Assembly: GCA_034428455.1 (NCBI GenBank) | Contig: DAOUHZ010000168.1 | Span: 1 to 40,913, forward strand | Reading direction: 5' to 3' | DNA: 40,913 bases | Origin: Bin87 sp034428455 | GTDB lineage: Bacteria > Chloroflexota > Dehalococcoidia > Lucifugimonadales > UBA3495 | Shown: one piece after another, positions 9,201-16,615 of the stretch | How positions within the stretch are numbered: the first letter of the stretch is position 1 | Layout: each line of letters starts with the position of its first letter | Made by a program: the position numbers and the translations under genes | The notes under the pieces: generated by a model | The model's database searches: none | Told to the model about the DNA's origin: nothing | The model's input: only the letters and a program-made list of their open reading frames with translations

Positions 9201-9465
9201 TGCCGGGCGTGGAAATCGATGTGGTCTTTTCCAGGTCTGGCAATCCGGAGATCGCGTCTTCCACTTTCGCGGTTACGTCGGTGGCGACGGTGTTCGGGTC
9301 ACCCTGTTGGTAGTTCGTCGCCACGTAGATGATCGAGAAACTGATTTCGGGGAAGAGTTCCTGCTGGATCTGACTGTATGAAAATACTCCGGCGGCCAGC
9401 AGCAGAACCATGGCCATGATGGTTACCGGCTTGCGCCGGAGAGCTAACGAAGTCAGGAAAGTCAA
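6244..9465 (-). CDS. RND-family efflux permease (AcrB/HAE1-like)
   Basis: A 1073-residue inner-membrane proton-driven transporter with the full RND layout: helix 1 at residues 12-32, a large periplasmic loop starting ELFPEISFSIIYV, helices 2-6, helix 7, a second large loop and helices 8-12. The proton-relay aspartates of helix 4 are present in VGRIVDDSIVVLENVYRH. The porter-domain signature NTVATDVTAKVEDAISGLP and the second-half LMGFLFLIGIVVTNAIVLI are canonical. The start is a TTG with GGAG six bases upstream. The adaptor gene follows at once; no TolC-like outer-membrane channel is encoded nearby. It probably exports lipophilic compounds or drugs; the substrate is unknown. Confidence 0.92.
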   Translation of the reverse strand: MTFLTSLALRRKPVTIMAMVLLLAAGVFSYSQIQQELFPEISFSIIYVATNYQQGDPNTVATDVTAKVEDAISGLPDLEKTTSISTPGMSLVTANFTPGADVESAEEEIRSRVNGLQLREEAGEPFVLRLTSDIFPIMWLSVSGERDIPALQRIVDDEILPRLEAVDGVYDVNVEGGVEERVSVIVDPSRSDEHGLAIQDVVNAVSGNSVDLNAGSLDNGDHSIGLRTYRGYSDLDSIRDLPVDYRHAAFSPIGGTPTDDGGTPIMLSDVATVRVDTPKAATVSRTNGQPSISLQVLQLPEGNTIEVTQELLGIIQNLELPADVRVDVLYNDGPELEEQLTSVVGQGGLGFAIAVIAIFLFLLQLRPTVIRGILQTLRPTVIIAISIPLSIMITILVMAVMDWTLNFMSLAGLAIAVGRIVDDSIVVLENVYRHVQAGATRYPMQGVEFTAYRLTPLGDDPGLTAAIRGTREVGPAILASTLTTVAVFLPLGFIPGIVGEFFLPFAQTVCVSLLASTFIALTAVPVLASLLLRPGDMADDDDSVSQDTWLQRIYTPILTWALNHPLLTVLGCIAAVGATLPLIIMLPITLFSSGEAESMRIDITMPENTGATAIHREVREVETILDGHVDAGYIASYQATLGSTSQDFGPGLGETGFDVAGFFIALSDSVPQGFDEQLRAELPQKEDVDVQLFVDSAGPPQPGIEIAVTGSDFSRVRRVAQDLVDRIRPIEGVVNLKTNLSDESEELTFEVDASAARRYGLTAAAVAAQVRTWVYGVDAANVGLLGETYDVVVRGPEERVDELAELQNLSIGGPLGTTTLGSIADASTTVGPSLVTHYDGNRSVTIMGEFLGNDPQAISSRIDRIIENTDLPAGVEILQGGFASDIQEQFNNVYLAMIIGLALVYLVMVATLGSLRDPFIVVLSMPLAVVGALIALTVTGRALSLPSLMGFLFLIGIVVTNAIVLITFVAQLRSQGLSALDAMILSGRTRLRPILMTAFTTILALLPLAFSDTSGLVGAELATVVIGGLISSTFLTLVAVPVTYMLLHDAIPGAWSSAVRRLTRRPAAQVGGS

Positions 9466-9546
9466 AATCGCTCCACGAACGAACAGGTGAGATCACGCGC
9501 CCTCCGCTTCCGGGGTCGGGCGATCAACACTTGATGCCGGCTTAGA

Positions 9547-9552
9547 ATCATA
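9547..9552 (-). promoter_or_regulatory. Extended -10 promoter for the RND operon
   Basis: On the minus strand TGGTATGAT gives an extended -10 (TG-N-TATGAT) about 80 bases upstream of the RND start. No good -35 is visible at 17 bases, which is tolerated in extended -10 promoters. The 188-base divergent gap 9466-9653 holds only this promoter and the one for the monooxygenase. Confidence 0.45.
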
Positions 9553-9595
9553 CCAGACATGGGTGCGCGCGACGGTTGGCAATCGACCGGCGGCG

Positions 9596-9624
9596 TTGCC
9601 CGCGTATCTGCTCGTCTGTAAACT
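9596..9624 (+). promoter_or_regulatory. Putative promoter of the luciferase-like monooxygenase gene
   Basis: TTGCCC, a 17-base spacer and TAAACT on the plus strand, about 30 bases upstream of the start codon. Confidence 0.4.
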
Positions 9625-9653
9625 GCCGGGAGTTTTGATTCGAGGAGCGCGAC

Positions 9654-10697
9654 ATGGATTTCGCTTTGTTTTCCCACATTCCCTGGCCTGAAGAGCATAC
9701 GCCCAAATCTCTCTTTTCGGATTTATTGGAACAGGCCGTGGTCGGCGAAGAACTGGGTTTCAAGGCGATCTGGTTGGCGGAGCATCATTTCACGCGATAT
9801 GGCCTGGGCGCGTCTTCGTTGGTCGTCGCCAGCAACATCGCGGCGCGGACCAGCAAGATTCGGCTGGGAACCGCGGTCCTGATACCGCCCCTGCATCACC
9901 CGGTTCGGCTGGCGGAAGACACCGCGACGCTGGACGTGCTCAGCGACGGGCGCCTGGACGTCGGGTTCGGCAGGGGCGCGTCAAGCACGGAGTATGGCAA
10001 CTTTGGCGTCGACCACGCCGAGAGCCAGGCCCGCTATCGGGAGACCATCAAGATGGTGGAAACCCTGTGGACTACTCCCGACTGCACGTTCGAGGGGAGC
10101 TACTATTCGACGCAGAACCTCAACCTTGTGCCTACCCCGCTGCAACAACCTCACCCGCCGGTCTACGTCGCCGCGACGCGCAGCCTCGAGTCTTTGGAGT
10201 TCGTCGCCACCACCGGACGCCGGCTCATCATTGGCGTCGTCCTGAACACCGACGCCGCCGTGGACTTGCTGCGGCGCTTTCTGGAGCAGGCACAGGCCAG
10301 CGGACACACCGCGTTGCCATCGGATGTCCCATTCTTCCGCTACTTCTACGTGGCGGAAACTGAAGAGGAGGCCCACCGCGACGCGCGTGAAGCCCTGAAC
10401 TGGACCCTCGACATCAACACCTGGCGGCGCGAGTTCTCGGTCGGCAGCGAAGTCTACGAGAGCATTGATGCCTACCGGAAACGCCGCACCGAGTTCCCGC
10501 CGTCCTACGAGTATCTTGCCGAGCACCGCGCATTCATCGGCACTCCGGATCAGTGCGCCGCAAAGATCCAGGCCCTTCACGACGCCGGCGTGCGTTACTT
10601 CGGCTGCAACTTCGCTTTCGGCGGCCTGGACCAGAAGAAGCAGCTGCGCTCGATGGAACTGTTTGCGAAGGAGGTGATGCCTCGCTTCTCCGACTAG
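9654..10697 (+). CDS. LLM-class flavin-dependent monooxygenase (luciferase-like)
   Basis: A 347-residue TIM-barrel protein of the bacterial luciferase-like family, which uses reduced FMN or F420 to oxidise organic substrates. It begins MDFALFSHIPWP, has LAEHHFTRYG near residue 44, the SNIAARTSKIRLGTAVLIPPLHHPVRLAEDTATLDVLSDGRLDVGFGRG barrel segment, and the late YLAEHRAFIGTPDQCAAKIQALHDAGVRYFGCNF stretch. All are characteristic of LLM oxidoreductases. The ATG follows GAGGAG at six bases. It stands alone, divergent from the RND operon and convergent with the DHA2 transporter, only 13 bases from that gene's stop. The substrate cannot be predicted. Confidence 0.9.
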   Translation: MDFALFSHIPWPEEHTPKSLFSDLLEQAVVGEELGFKAIWLAEHHFTRYGLGASSLVVASNIAARTSKIRLGTAVLIPPLHHPVRLAEDTATLDVLSDGRLDVGFGRGASSTEYGNFGVDHAESQARYRETIKMVETLWTTPDCTFEGSYYSTQNLNLVPTPLQQPHPPVYVAATRSLESLEFVATTGRRLIIGVVLNTDAAVDLLRRFLEQAQASGHTALPSDVPFFRYFYVAETEEEAHRDAREALNWTLDINTWRREFSVGSEVYESIDAYRKRRTEFPPSYEYLAEHRAFIGTPDQCAAKIQALHDAGVRYFGCNFAFGGLDQKKQLRSMELFAKEVMPRFSD

Positions 10698-10710
10698 TAA
10701 TCAGCGCGGA

Positions 10711-12213
10711 TCAGTCGTTGCCGGCGGGCCTCGGCTGCGGGTCCGCAGCCACCGGCGTTTTCCGGAGCCCGGCCCAGTTGCTCAGTGCCCGGTACAGGGA
10801 GATCGCCGCGCCCGCGGCCAGCGCCGCTCCCAGCATGAGAAACGCCCACCGCAGCCCGGCGACAAACGCCGTTGCCACCTCGGGGTTCACCGCCTCCAGC
10901 TTGGGCTCTACCCCGTAGGTGGCCATGGTAGACACTACCACCGTTGTCGAAACCGCAACGCTCACCACGTTCGCTGAGTTCCTCACCAGTTGGGTCAGCG
11001 CGGAAACGACCCCGTAACGGCTGCGGTCCACCACGCTCAGGATGCTGCTGCTGTTGGGCGAATTGAATATCCCATTGCCCGAGCTCTGCATCATCATCGT
11101 CGCGATCACCAGCCAGACCGGCGACCGTTCTTGTAGCGCGAACGCCAGTACGAAGGCCCCGGCCGCGGTCAACGCCATGCCACACACCGTCGGAACCCGC
11201 CATCCAAAGCGGTCGGCCACCCGGCCGCTGAACGGCCCGATCAACACCATGCAAACGGCGGGCGGGATCATCATCAATCCGACCTGCTCCGGCGAGTATT
11301 GCAGCATGCGTTGCAGGTAGAAAGGCATCATGAAACGCGCGGCTGACGAACCGAAGAACGACAACCACGCCGCGGCAACCCCCAGCCCGAATATCTGGTT
11401 GGCGAACAGCCGCAGGTCCAGCATCGGCGCCCGGACCCGCAACTCCCACCAGACGAACGCTGCCGCAAAGATCACCACGGCAACGCCGCCAACAAGCACT
11501 GGCGCGGATCGCCACCCCAGCGCGTTCCCGTTCCCTACCACCAGCAGAAGCACCAGGAGTATGACTCCCGAAACGGCCGCGCCCGCCCAGTCAAACGACG
11601 ATGCTCCCTGTCCCCGCCGGTACTGACCGGCTCCCGGACCGCGCTCCAGCAACAGCCACGCGAGAATGAGCACCAGCCCGCCCGCCGGCACGTTCACCAG
11701 GAACACCCATTGCCATCCCAGCCAGGCCACCAGGAATCCGCCCATGGCCGGCCCGGCGATGGCGCCCATCCCCACGACGCTGAGGTGCGTGCCCAGGGCC
11801 TTTCCCCGCTCCGAGTCGGGAAATGCCGCGATCATCATGCCCATGCCGCAGCCCTGCACCATGCCGGCGCCGATTCCCTTCAGCACGCGCATGACAACCA
11901 GCATCTCAAGGCTGGTGGAAAGCGCCGCGCCCAGTGACGCCAGCACGAAAATCGCCGTTCCCGTGAGGTAGACCCGCCTGCGCCCCACCACGTCGCCCAG
12001 CCGTCCCATGGGAAGCAGCAGCACGCTGATTACCAGGGCATAAGCAACCACTACCCACTGGACCGATTCCAGCGAAGCGTCGAAATGGGATTCGATGCCG
12101 GGCAGCGCAACCAGAACGCTGCCGTGGTCAACCACCGAGAAAAAGGTGCCGGCGGCTATGGTCCAAAAAGCCCACCACTTATAGGACGGGCTGGATGTGA
12201 TGCGTTGAATCAA
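10711..12213 (-). CDS. DHA2-family MFS exporter (EmrB/QacA-like, 14 helices)
   Basis: A 500-residue proton-antiport drug exporter. It starts with a helix carrying GTFFSVVDHGSVLVALPGI, the position where DHA2 proteins have the D1 motif (LD..IVNVALP). Motif A is GRLGDVVGRRRVYLTG, and motif C is seen as GMGAIAGPAMGGFLVAWLGWQWVFLVNVP. Fourteen hydrophobic segments fit the DHA2 class. The only standard start is a TTG; an in-frame TGA lies ten codons upstream and the ribosome site is poor (GAGG 13 bases away). It lies about 100 bases downstream of the MFS pair on the same strand and could be co-transcribed with it. Confidence 0.88.
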   Translation of the reverse strand: MIQRITSSPSYKWWAFWTIAAGTFFSVVDHGSVLVALPGIESHFDASLESVQWVVVAYALVISVLLLPMGRLGDVVGRRRVYLTGTAIFVLASLGAALSTSLEMLVVMRVLKGIGAGMVQGCGMGMMIAAFPDSERGKALGTHLSVVGMGAIAGPAMGGFLVAWLGWQWVFLVNVPAGGLVLILAWLLLERGPGAGQYRRGQGASSFDWAGAAVSGVILLVLLLVVGNGNALGWRSAPVLVGGVAVVIFAAAFVWWELRVRAPMLDLRLFANQIFGLGVAAAWLSFFGSSAARFMMPFYLQRMLQYSPEQVGLMMIPPAVCMVLIGPFSGRVADRFGWRVPTVCGMALTAAGAFVLAFALQERSPVWLVIATMMMQSSGNGIFNSPNSSSILSVVDRSRYGVVSALTQLVRNSANVVSVAVSTTVVVSTMATYGVEPKLEAVNPEVATAFVAGLRWAFLMLGAALAAGAAISLYRALSNWAGLRKTPVAADPQPRPAGND

Positions 12214-12311
12214 ATGGAGGACAACCTCGGGTGCGGCTCACCGAAGTTTGGGCTATCCATGATACTCCTTTTCCGCAACTTCAGGGCGCATCCAAACCGT
12301 GTCCGCCAAAA

Positions 12312-13562
12312 TTACGCCAGAACCCGCACCCTCCTCAGCAGGATCCAGCACACCGCTGATGCGCCCAAACCGATTGCCGCGATTATCGCCAGGGCCGTCG
12401 CGGAGGACGTAAGGTCGGACAGTATCCCGACGCCCAAGCTGGCCACTACCAGGAAGCCCCGGTCGAAGCTCTGCAAGCTGGTCATGCGGCCGCGGAGACT
12501 GTCCGGCGTCAGGGTTTGGATCAGTGTCCCCCGTGCAGTTCGGAAAACCGATTGGCTGAAGGCCATGGCCGCGATGAACACGAACGCAACCGCCATCCAT
12601 TTGGAAAACGCGAACACCAGCAGCGTCACCGAGCTGCCGACGGCCGCGCCCAGCACCACCTTCCCTTTCGGAAAAACGAACCCGAACGACGCGATGAACA
12701 ACGCCGCCAGCAGGCCGCCGACCCCCGTGATTGCTAACAGATAGCCGCCTACGTCCGCCTCGCGCTGCAACACTTCAGTGGTGTACAGGGGGAACAGGAA
12801 CCAGGCCGGGTGCAGGATGATGTTGGGGATCATCGACAATATGATCAGCTGGAAAAACGCCCGCTCGCCACTCCAAACGTAGCGCAACCCCTCGATCATG
12901 TTGGACATCGCGGAGCCCCGTTGGCGAGCATTGCCCGGAGTATCGAAGGGCGTGCGCACTCTGAGGATCATCGCGACGTTTGCCAGGTACAGGAAAGCCT
13001 CGATGGTGAAGTTCCAGAAGAACCCCAGCGTGAAGATCAGGATACCCCCGACGAACGGGCCGAAAATGCGCGTTCCGGTGATCGTGAGCACGTTGGTGGC
13101 CAGCGCGTTCCCCAGCATGTCCCTCGGCACGGTTCCCGCGATCAGGGCCTGTCGCATCGGTTGCACCGCGGAATGACAGCAGCCCGCCAGGATCACGTAC
13201 GCGTAGGCGTGCCACACTTGCACTCTGCCCAACAGGATCAGCAGCGCGAAAGCAAAAGCCAGGACCGCCATCGCGGTTTGGAGGGCAATCACCAGCTTGC
13301 GCCGGTCGAACCGGTCGCTCAGCACGCCGCCCCAGGGGCCAACCACCAGGCCGGGCAGCGTGTTGATCCCGCCAACCGTGACCACCAGCAGACCGGCGAC
13401 GTTTGACCCTTCGGATAACTCCCGGACCAGCCAGCCCACGCTCAGCAGCTGTAGCCATTGGGCGTTGTTGGCAAAGAAGTTGCCGAACCACAGGTAGCGG
13501 AAATCCCGGTAGGCCAGCCACGCGTCCAGCGTGTGCAGCCGTGGCAGCCGCGCGGTTCGCAA
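12312..13562 (-). CDS. MFS exporter of the EntS/MFS_3 type, paralogue 1
   Basis: A 416-residue MFS protein of the enterobactin-exporter-like family. It opens with LPRLHTLDAWLAYRDFRYLWFGNFFANNAQWLQLLSVGWLV, has motif A GVLSDRFDRRKLVIALQ and the ITGTRIFGPFVGGILIFTLGFFWNF segment, and ends RRVRVL. It is a clear tandem paralogue of the gene 12 bases upstream; almost every segment aligns. The start is a TTG preceded by AAGGGGAG at six bases. Family members export siderophores, macrolides or similar small molecules; the substrate is unknown. The pair was probably made by local duplication, since order, length and termini match. Confidence 0.87.
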   Translation of the reverse strand: MRTARLPRLHTLDAWLAYRDFRYLWFGNFFANNAQWLQLLSVGWLVRELSEGSNVAGLLVVTVGGINTLPGLVVGPWGGVLSDRFDRRKLVIALQTAMAVLAFAFALLILLGRVQVWHAYAYVILAGCCHSAVQPMRQALIAGTVPRDMLGNALATNVLTITGTRIFGPFVGGILIFTLGFFWNFTIEAFLYLANVAMILRVRTPFDTPGNARQRGSAMSNMIEGLRYVWSGERAFFQLIILSMIPNIILHPAWFLFPLYTTEVLQREADVGGYLLAITGVGGLLAALFIASFGFVFPKGKVVLGAAVGSSVTLLVFAFSKWMAVAFVFIAAMAFSQSVFRTARGTLIQTLTPDSLRGRMTSLQSFDRGFLVVASLGVGILSDLTSSATALAIIAAIGLGASAVCWILLRRVRVLA

Positions 13563-13574
13563 ATCGCGCTCCCC

Positions 13575-14831
13575 TTACCGCAGCGCCCGCACGCGCCGCA
13601 GAGTGGCGAAACACCCCAGCGTCACCGACAGGCCGAGGGATCCCAGGGCCAGGATCGCCATTGATGCCGAGGTGAAGTCCGCGAAGATCCCCACCAACAC
13701 ACTCATCCCTACCAAAAAGGATCGCTCGTATGCGAGCAACGCCATGGTGCGCGCGCGGAACCGGTCGGGCACGATGGTCAGGACCAGCGTTCCCTGGGTG
13801 GTGCGGAAATATGCCTGGCAAAACGACATGGCCGCCAGGACCGCGAAAGCCGCCCACAACCATGAGGAGAATGCAAACAGCATCGTGGTCAGTGACGACA
13901 ACGCTGCCGCACCAAACAGGATGTAACCGCGCCGGAAGGGGAGGCCCCAGGTTGCGATCGTCAGCGTGGAGATCAAGCCCCCCACTCCCGTGATCGCCAG
14001 CAGGTAACCGCCCATTTTGACATCGGCTTGCAGCACTTCCACGGTGAACAGCGGCAGCAGAAACCAAACTGGGTGCAAAATAGTATTTGGAACCACCGAC
14101 AGCACCGCAATTTCGAGGACCTCGCGTTGGTTCCGCCAGAGGGGGACCAGTCCATCCTTTATGTCCCTGAACGGTGTAAAGCGCCGCTGCTCATCGGCCG
14201 ATTCAGTGCCGGTGTATGGCGTCCGCATGGGCAGCAGCATCAGCACCACACCGAGGTACAGGGCCGCCTCCAGCGCGAAGTTCCAGAAATACCCCAGCGT
14301 GAATATGAGGATCCCACCAACGAAGGGACCGAAGACGCGAGTTCCAGTTACGGTGAGAGTATTGATGGCGTAGGCGTTGACCAGCGATTCGCGAGGGACC
14401 GTATTGGAAATCAGCACCTGCTGCATGGGTTGAGTGATGGCCAGGAAGGAACCGGAAATCAGAACGTACGCGTAGGCATGCCAGGCGCGCACTTGATCGG
14501 CAGCTACCAGGAAGGCAAAGCCCAACGCCAGCACGCCGCTGGCCGCCTGCATCGTGATCGCCAGCTTGCGGCGGTCCAGGCGGTCGCCCAACACTCCGGT
14601 GATGGGATTTACCAGCAGACCGGGCAGCGTGTTGATCGCGCTGACGGACAGTACCAGCAGACCGCCGATTCCGGTGCCGGCGGACAGATCCTTGACCAAC
14701 CACCCGATACTCAGGAGTTGCAGCCATTGCGCCGTGAAACCGCAAAAATTGGCCAGCCACAGCAACCGGAAATCCCGGTAAGCCAGCCAGGCGTCCAGAG
14801 TATGCAGACGCGGGAGTTTCAGCGATGGAAT
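13575..14831 (-). CDS. MFS exporter of the EntS/MFS_3 type, paralogue 2 (non-standard start)
   Basis: Homologous throughout to the next gene. A standard-codon reading begins with TTG at 14765 (396 residues) and would omit the conserved KLPRLHTLDAWLAYRDFR N-terminus. That segment is encoded in frame upstream, and the frame is closed by a TAG just beyond it, with no ATG, GTG or TTG in between. At the position aligned with the paralogue's TTG start stands an ATT (14831-14829), with GAGAG upstream; a CTG at 14822 is another option. I therefore extend the gene to the ATT. Motif A is GVLGDRLDRRKLAITMQ. Either a rare initiation codon is used or the gene has a damaged start. Confidence 0.8.
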   Translation of the reverse strand: MPSLKLPRLHTLDAWLAYRDFRLLWLANFCGFTAQWLQLLSIGWLVKDLSAGTGIGGLLVLSVSAINTLPGLLVNPITGVLGDRLDRRKLAITMQAASGVLALGFAFLVAADQVRAWHAYAYVLISGSFLAITQPMQQVLISNTVPRESLVNAYAINTLTVTGTRVFGPFVGGILIFTLGYFWNFALEAALYLGVVLMLLPMRTPYTGTESADEQRRFTPFRDIKDGLVPLWRNQREVLEIAVLSVVPNTILHPVWFLLPLFTVEVLQADVKMGGYLLAITGVGGLISTLTIATWGLPFRRGYILFGAAALSSLTTMLFAFSSWLWAAFAVLAAMSFCQAYFRTTQGTLVLTIVPDRFRARTMALLAYERSFLVGMSVLVGIFADFTSASMAILALGSLGLSVTLGCFATLRRVRALR

Positions 14832-14919
14832 GATCGGGCTCTCGCTTGGCTACGGATGAATGATTCGCAAACGCGATGGCAGGTGGGAAAGACACGCCGT
14901 AGCACGGCCAAGCCGGAAC

Positions 14920-14948
14920 ATGGTGCGCCCGCCTGGAATTGTTGTCAA
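14920..14948 (-). promoter_or_regulatory. Putative promoter of the tandem MFS pair
   Basis: TTGACA (14948-14943), a 17-base spacer and a weak -10 CACCAT (14925-14920) on the minus strand, about 90 bases before the proposed start. The roughly 300-base gap 14832-15130 holds nothing else that I can identify apart from AT-rich TATGATATGATG at about 15020-15031, which has no matching -35. Confidence 0.35.
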
Positions 14949-15130
14949 TATGGCTGACACTGATCAGCGCAGACAACGTTTCACGACCGCGGACGCGCGA
15001 ACAGTCGGCCTCGACCGCTATGATATGATGACCGACGATCCTCCAAATTCAGACCTAACGGGTGCTTGTCGGACCTGGATATGGACGGGAAGCAAACACA
15101 CGTTAGATGTCGAATCTTCCGGGTGAAAAT

Positions 15131-16540
15131 ATGCACATGGATTCCCAGCGCTCCCTGATGGCTCACCTGCTGCGCCGGGCCGGATTCGGCGCTACACCGG
15201 CCGAACTCGACACCTATTGCGCGTGGGGCTACGAGGCAACGGTCGAGTGGCTGCTCCATCCCGAGCGCCAGCCCGAGTTGGCAGAGGACATCATCGAGCG
15301 GTACTACATCGACTGGAAGGAAAGCCGCAACATCGAGGGCGCGTTGACCGAAACGGTTTACCGGATGAACTGCAACGCCGGCGCGAGACCTCTCCAGGAA
15401 AAGATCGTGCTGTTTTGGCACGGCGTGTTCGCCACGGGCTTGGCCAAGGTGCTGCACGAGAAAACGATGCTCAACCAGATCGACATGTTCCGGCAGTGCG
15501 GCCTGGGCAGTTTCCAGGAGTTGTTGCGCCAGTTGGCCCGCGATCCGGCCATGATTTTCTGGCTGGACAACAATTTCAACCACAAGGACGCGATCAACGA
15601 AAACTGGGGGCGCGAGCTGCTGGAGTTGTTCTCCATGGGCGTGGGGATGGACGGCGAACCCAATTACACGGAAGACGATGTCCAGGAAGCCGCCCGAGCC
15701 TTCACCGGGTGGACGATTGACGACGACAACGTGGCCAGCATCCCATACGGCAAAACGCCCTGGCTGTTCCGTTACGATCAGGAAGATCACGACGTTGGGA
15801 CAAAGACATTCTTGGGAGAAACGGGCAACTTTGACGGCGACGACATCATCGAAATCGTCTGCCGGCAGCCTTCGACGGCGAGATTCATCAGTCGGCATCT
15901 CTACAACTTCTTCGTAGTGGACGACGTGCAGGTACCGGCTTGGCAGAACACGCCGCCGGCAGATCCTGATGCCATCGCGGCGCTGGAGGCGGAATATTTC
16001 CGCTCCGGTTACGACATTCGATCCATGCTGCGCATGATGTTCACCTCCGATTTCTTCAAGTCGGAAAGCGCGCGGTTCGCCAGGGTCAAAAGTCCCGCCG
16101 AAGTGGTGGTCGGCACGCTGCACCTGGTGGGCGATTTCAAGTTCCCCCGGGTCGGGTTCATGGACACGGCACTGGAGTGCCGCTACATGAACCAGGACCT
16201 GCTCAATCCGCCCTCCGTCGAAGGCTGGCACACCGGGAAGGAATGGATCGACAGCGGCAGCATGGTCGAGCGCATCAATTTCGTGGCCGACAATTTGGGA
16301 GACGCCACCCACCCAGGCGTGCGGGATATCGCGGGGGCACTCACGGACCGCAATCCTGATGCCACAGAAATCGTAGACGGGTGCCTGGACTTGCTGGGCA
16401 ACGTCATGCTCCGGGAAGACAACCGGAACGCTCTGGTTGCCCAGGCTGAGGCTGCGCTAAATGAGGGCGCCGGCGTCGAAGCCGTTATCCTGAACGCCCT
16501 GCGAATGATCGGGTCAACGCGCGAGTACCAGTTCGCCTAG
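15131..16540 (+). CDS. DUF1800 family protein
   Basis: A 469-residue DUF1800 protein. The family hallmarks are the N-terminal HLLRRAGFGATPAELD, the KIVLFWHGVFATG motif, a glutamine-rich FRQCGLGSFQELLRQLARDPAMIFWLDN stretch, GRELLELFSMGVG, EAARAFTGW, and the C-terminal LLNPPSVEGW. DUF1800 proteins are often paired with DUF1501 proteins and are thought to be exported or surface-associated, but their function is unknown. No signal peptide is visible here, and no DUF1501 gene lies in the window. I chose the ATG preceded by GGTGA; an upstream ATG at 15107 would add eight residues but lacks a ribosome site. An acyl-CoA-dehydrogenase-like gene follows after 75 bases. Confidence 0.88.
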   Translation: MHMDSQRSLMAHLLRRAGFGATPAELDTYCAWGYEATVEWLLHPERQPELAEDIIERYYIDWKESRNIEGALTETVYRMNCNAGARPLQEKIVLFWHGVFATGLAKVLHEKTMLNQIDMFRQCGLGSFQELLRQLARDPAMIFWLDNNFNHKDAINENWGRELLELFSMGVGMDGEPNYTEDDVQEAARAFTGWTIDDDNVASIPYGKTPWLFRYDQEDHDVGTKTFLGETGNFDGDDIIEIVCRQPSTARFISRHLYNFFVVDDVQVPAWQNTPPADPDAIAALEAEYFRSGYDIRSMLRMMFTSDFFKSESARFARVKSPAEVVVGTLHLVGDFKFPRVGFMDTALECRYMNQDLLNPPSVEGWHTGKEWIDSGSMVERINFVADNLGDATHPGVRDIAGALTDRNPDATEIVDGCLDLLGNVMLREDNRNALVAQAEAALNEGAGVEAVILNALRMIGSTREYQFA

Positions 16541-16615
16541 TCAGCTTTGCCTACACGCCGGCTCCCGCGTCGGTGAGAGTGAAGTCCATACACCAGGCGA
16601 TTTTTACGCTCCAAG

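Noticed and set aside
7945..9381. A 478-codon plus-strand frame opposite the RND permease
   Set aside because: Antisense shadow; His- and Gln-rich composition is typical of reversed membrane-protein codons.
15018..15031. TATGATATGATG as a promoter -10 for the DUF1800 gene
   Set aside because: No acceptable -35 was found at 16-18 bases upstream, so I could not support a promoter.
14981..16312. A 443-codon open frame on the minus strand opposite the DUF1800 gene
   Set aside because: It is the antisense shadow of a well-recognised family protein, caused by GC-rich codon use; no family features are visible in it.
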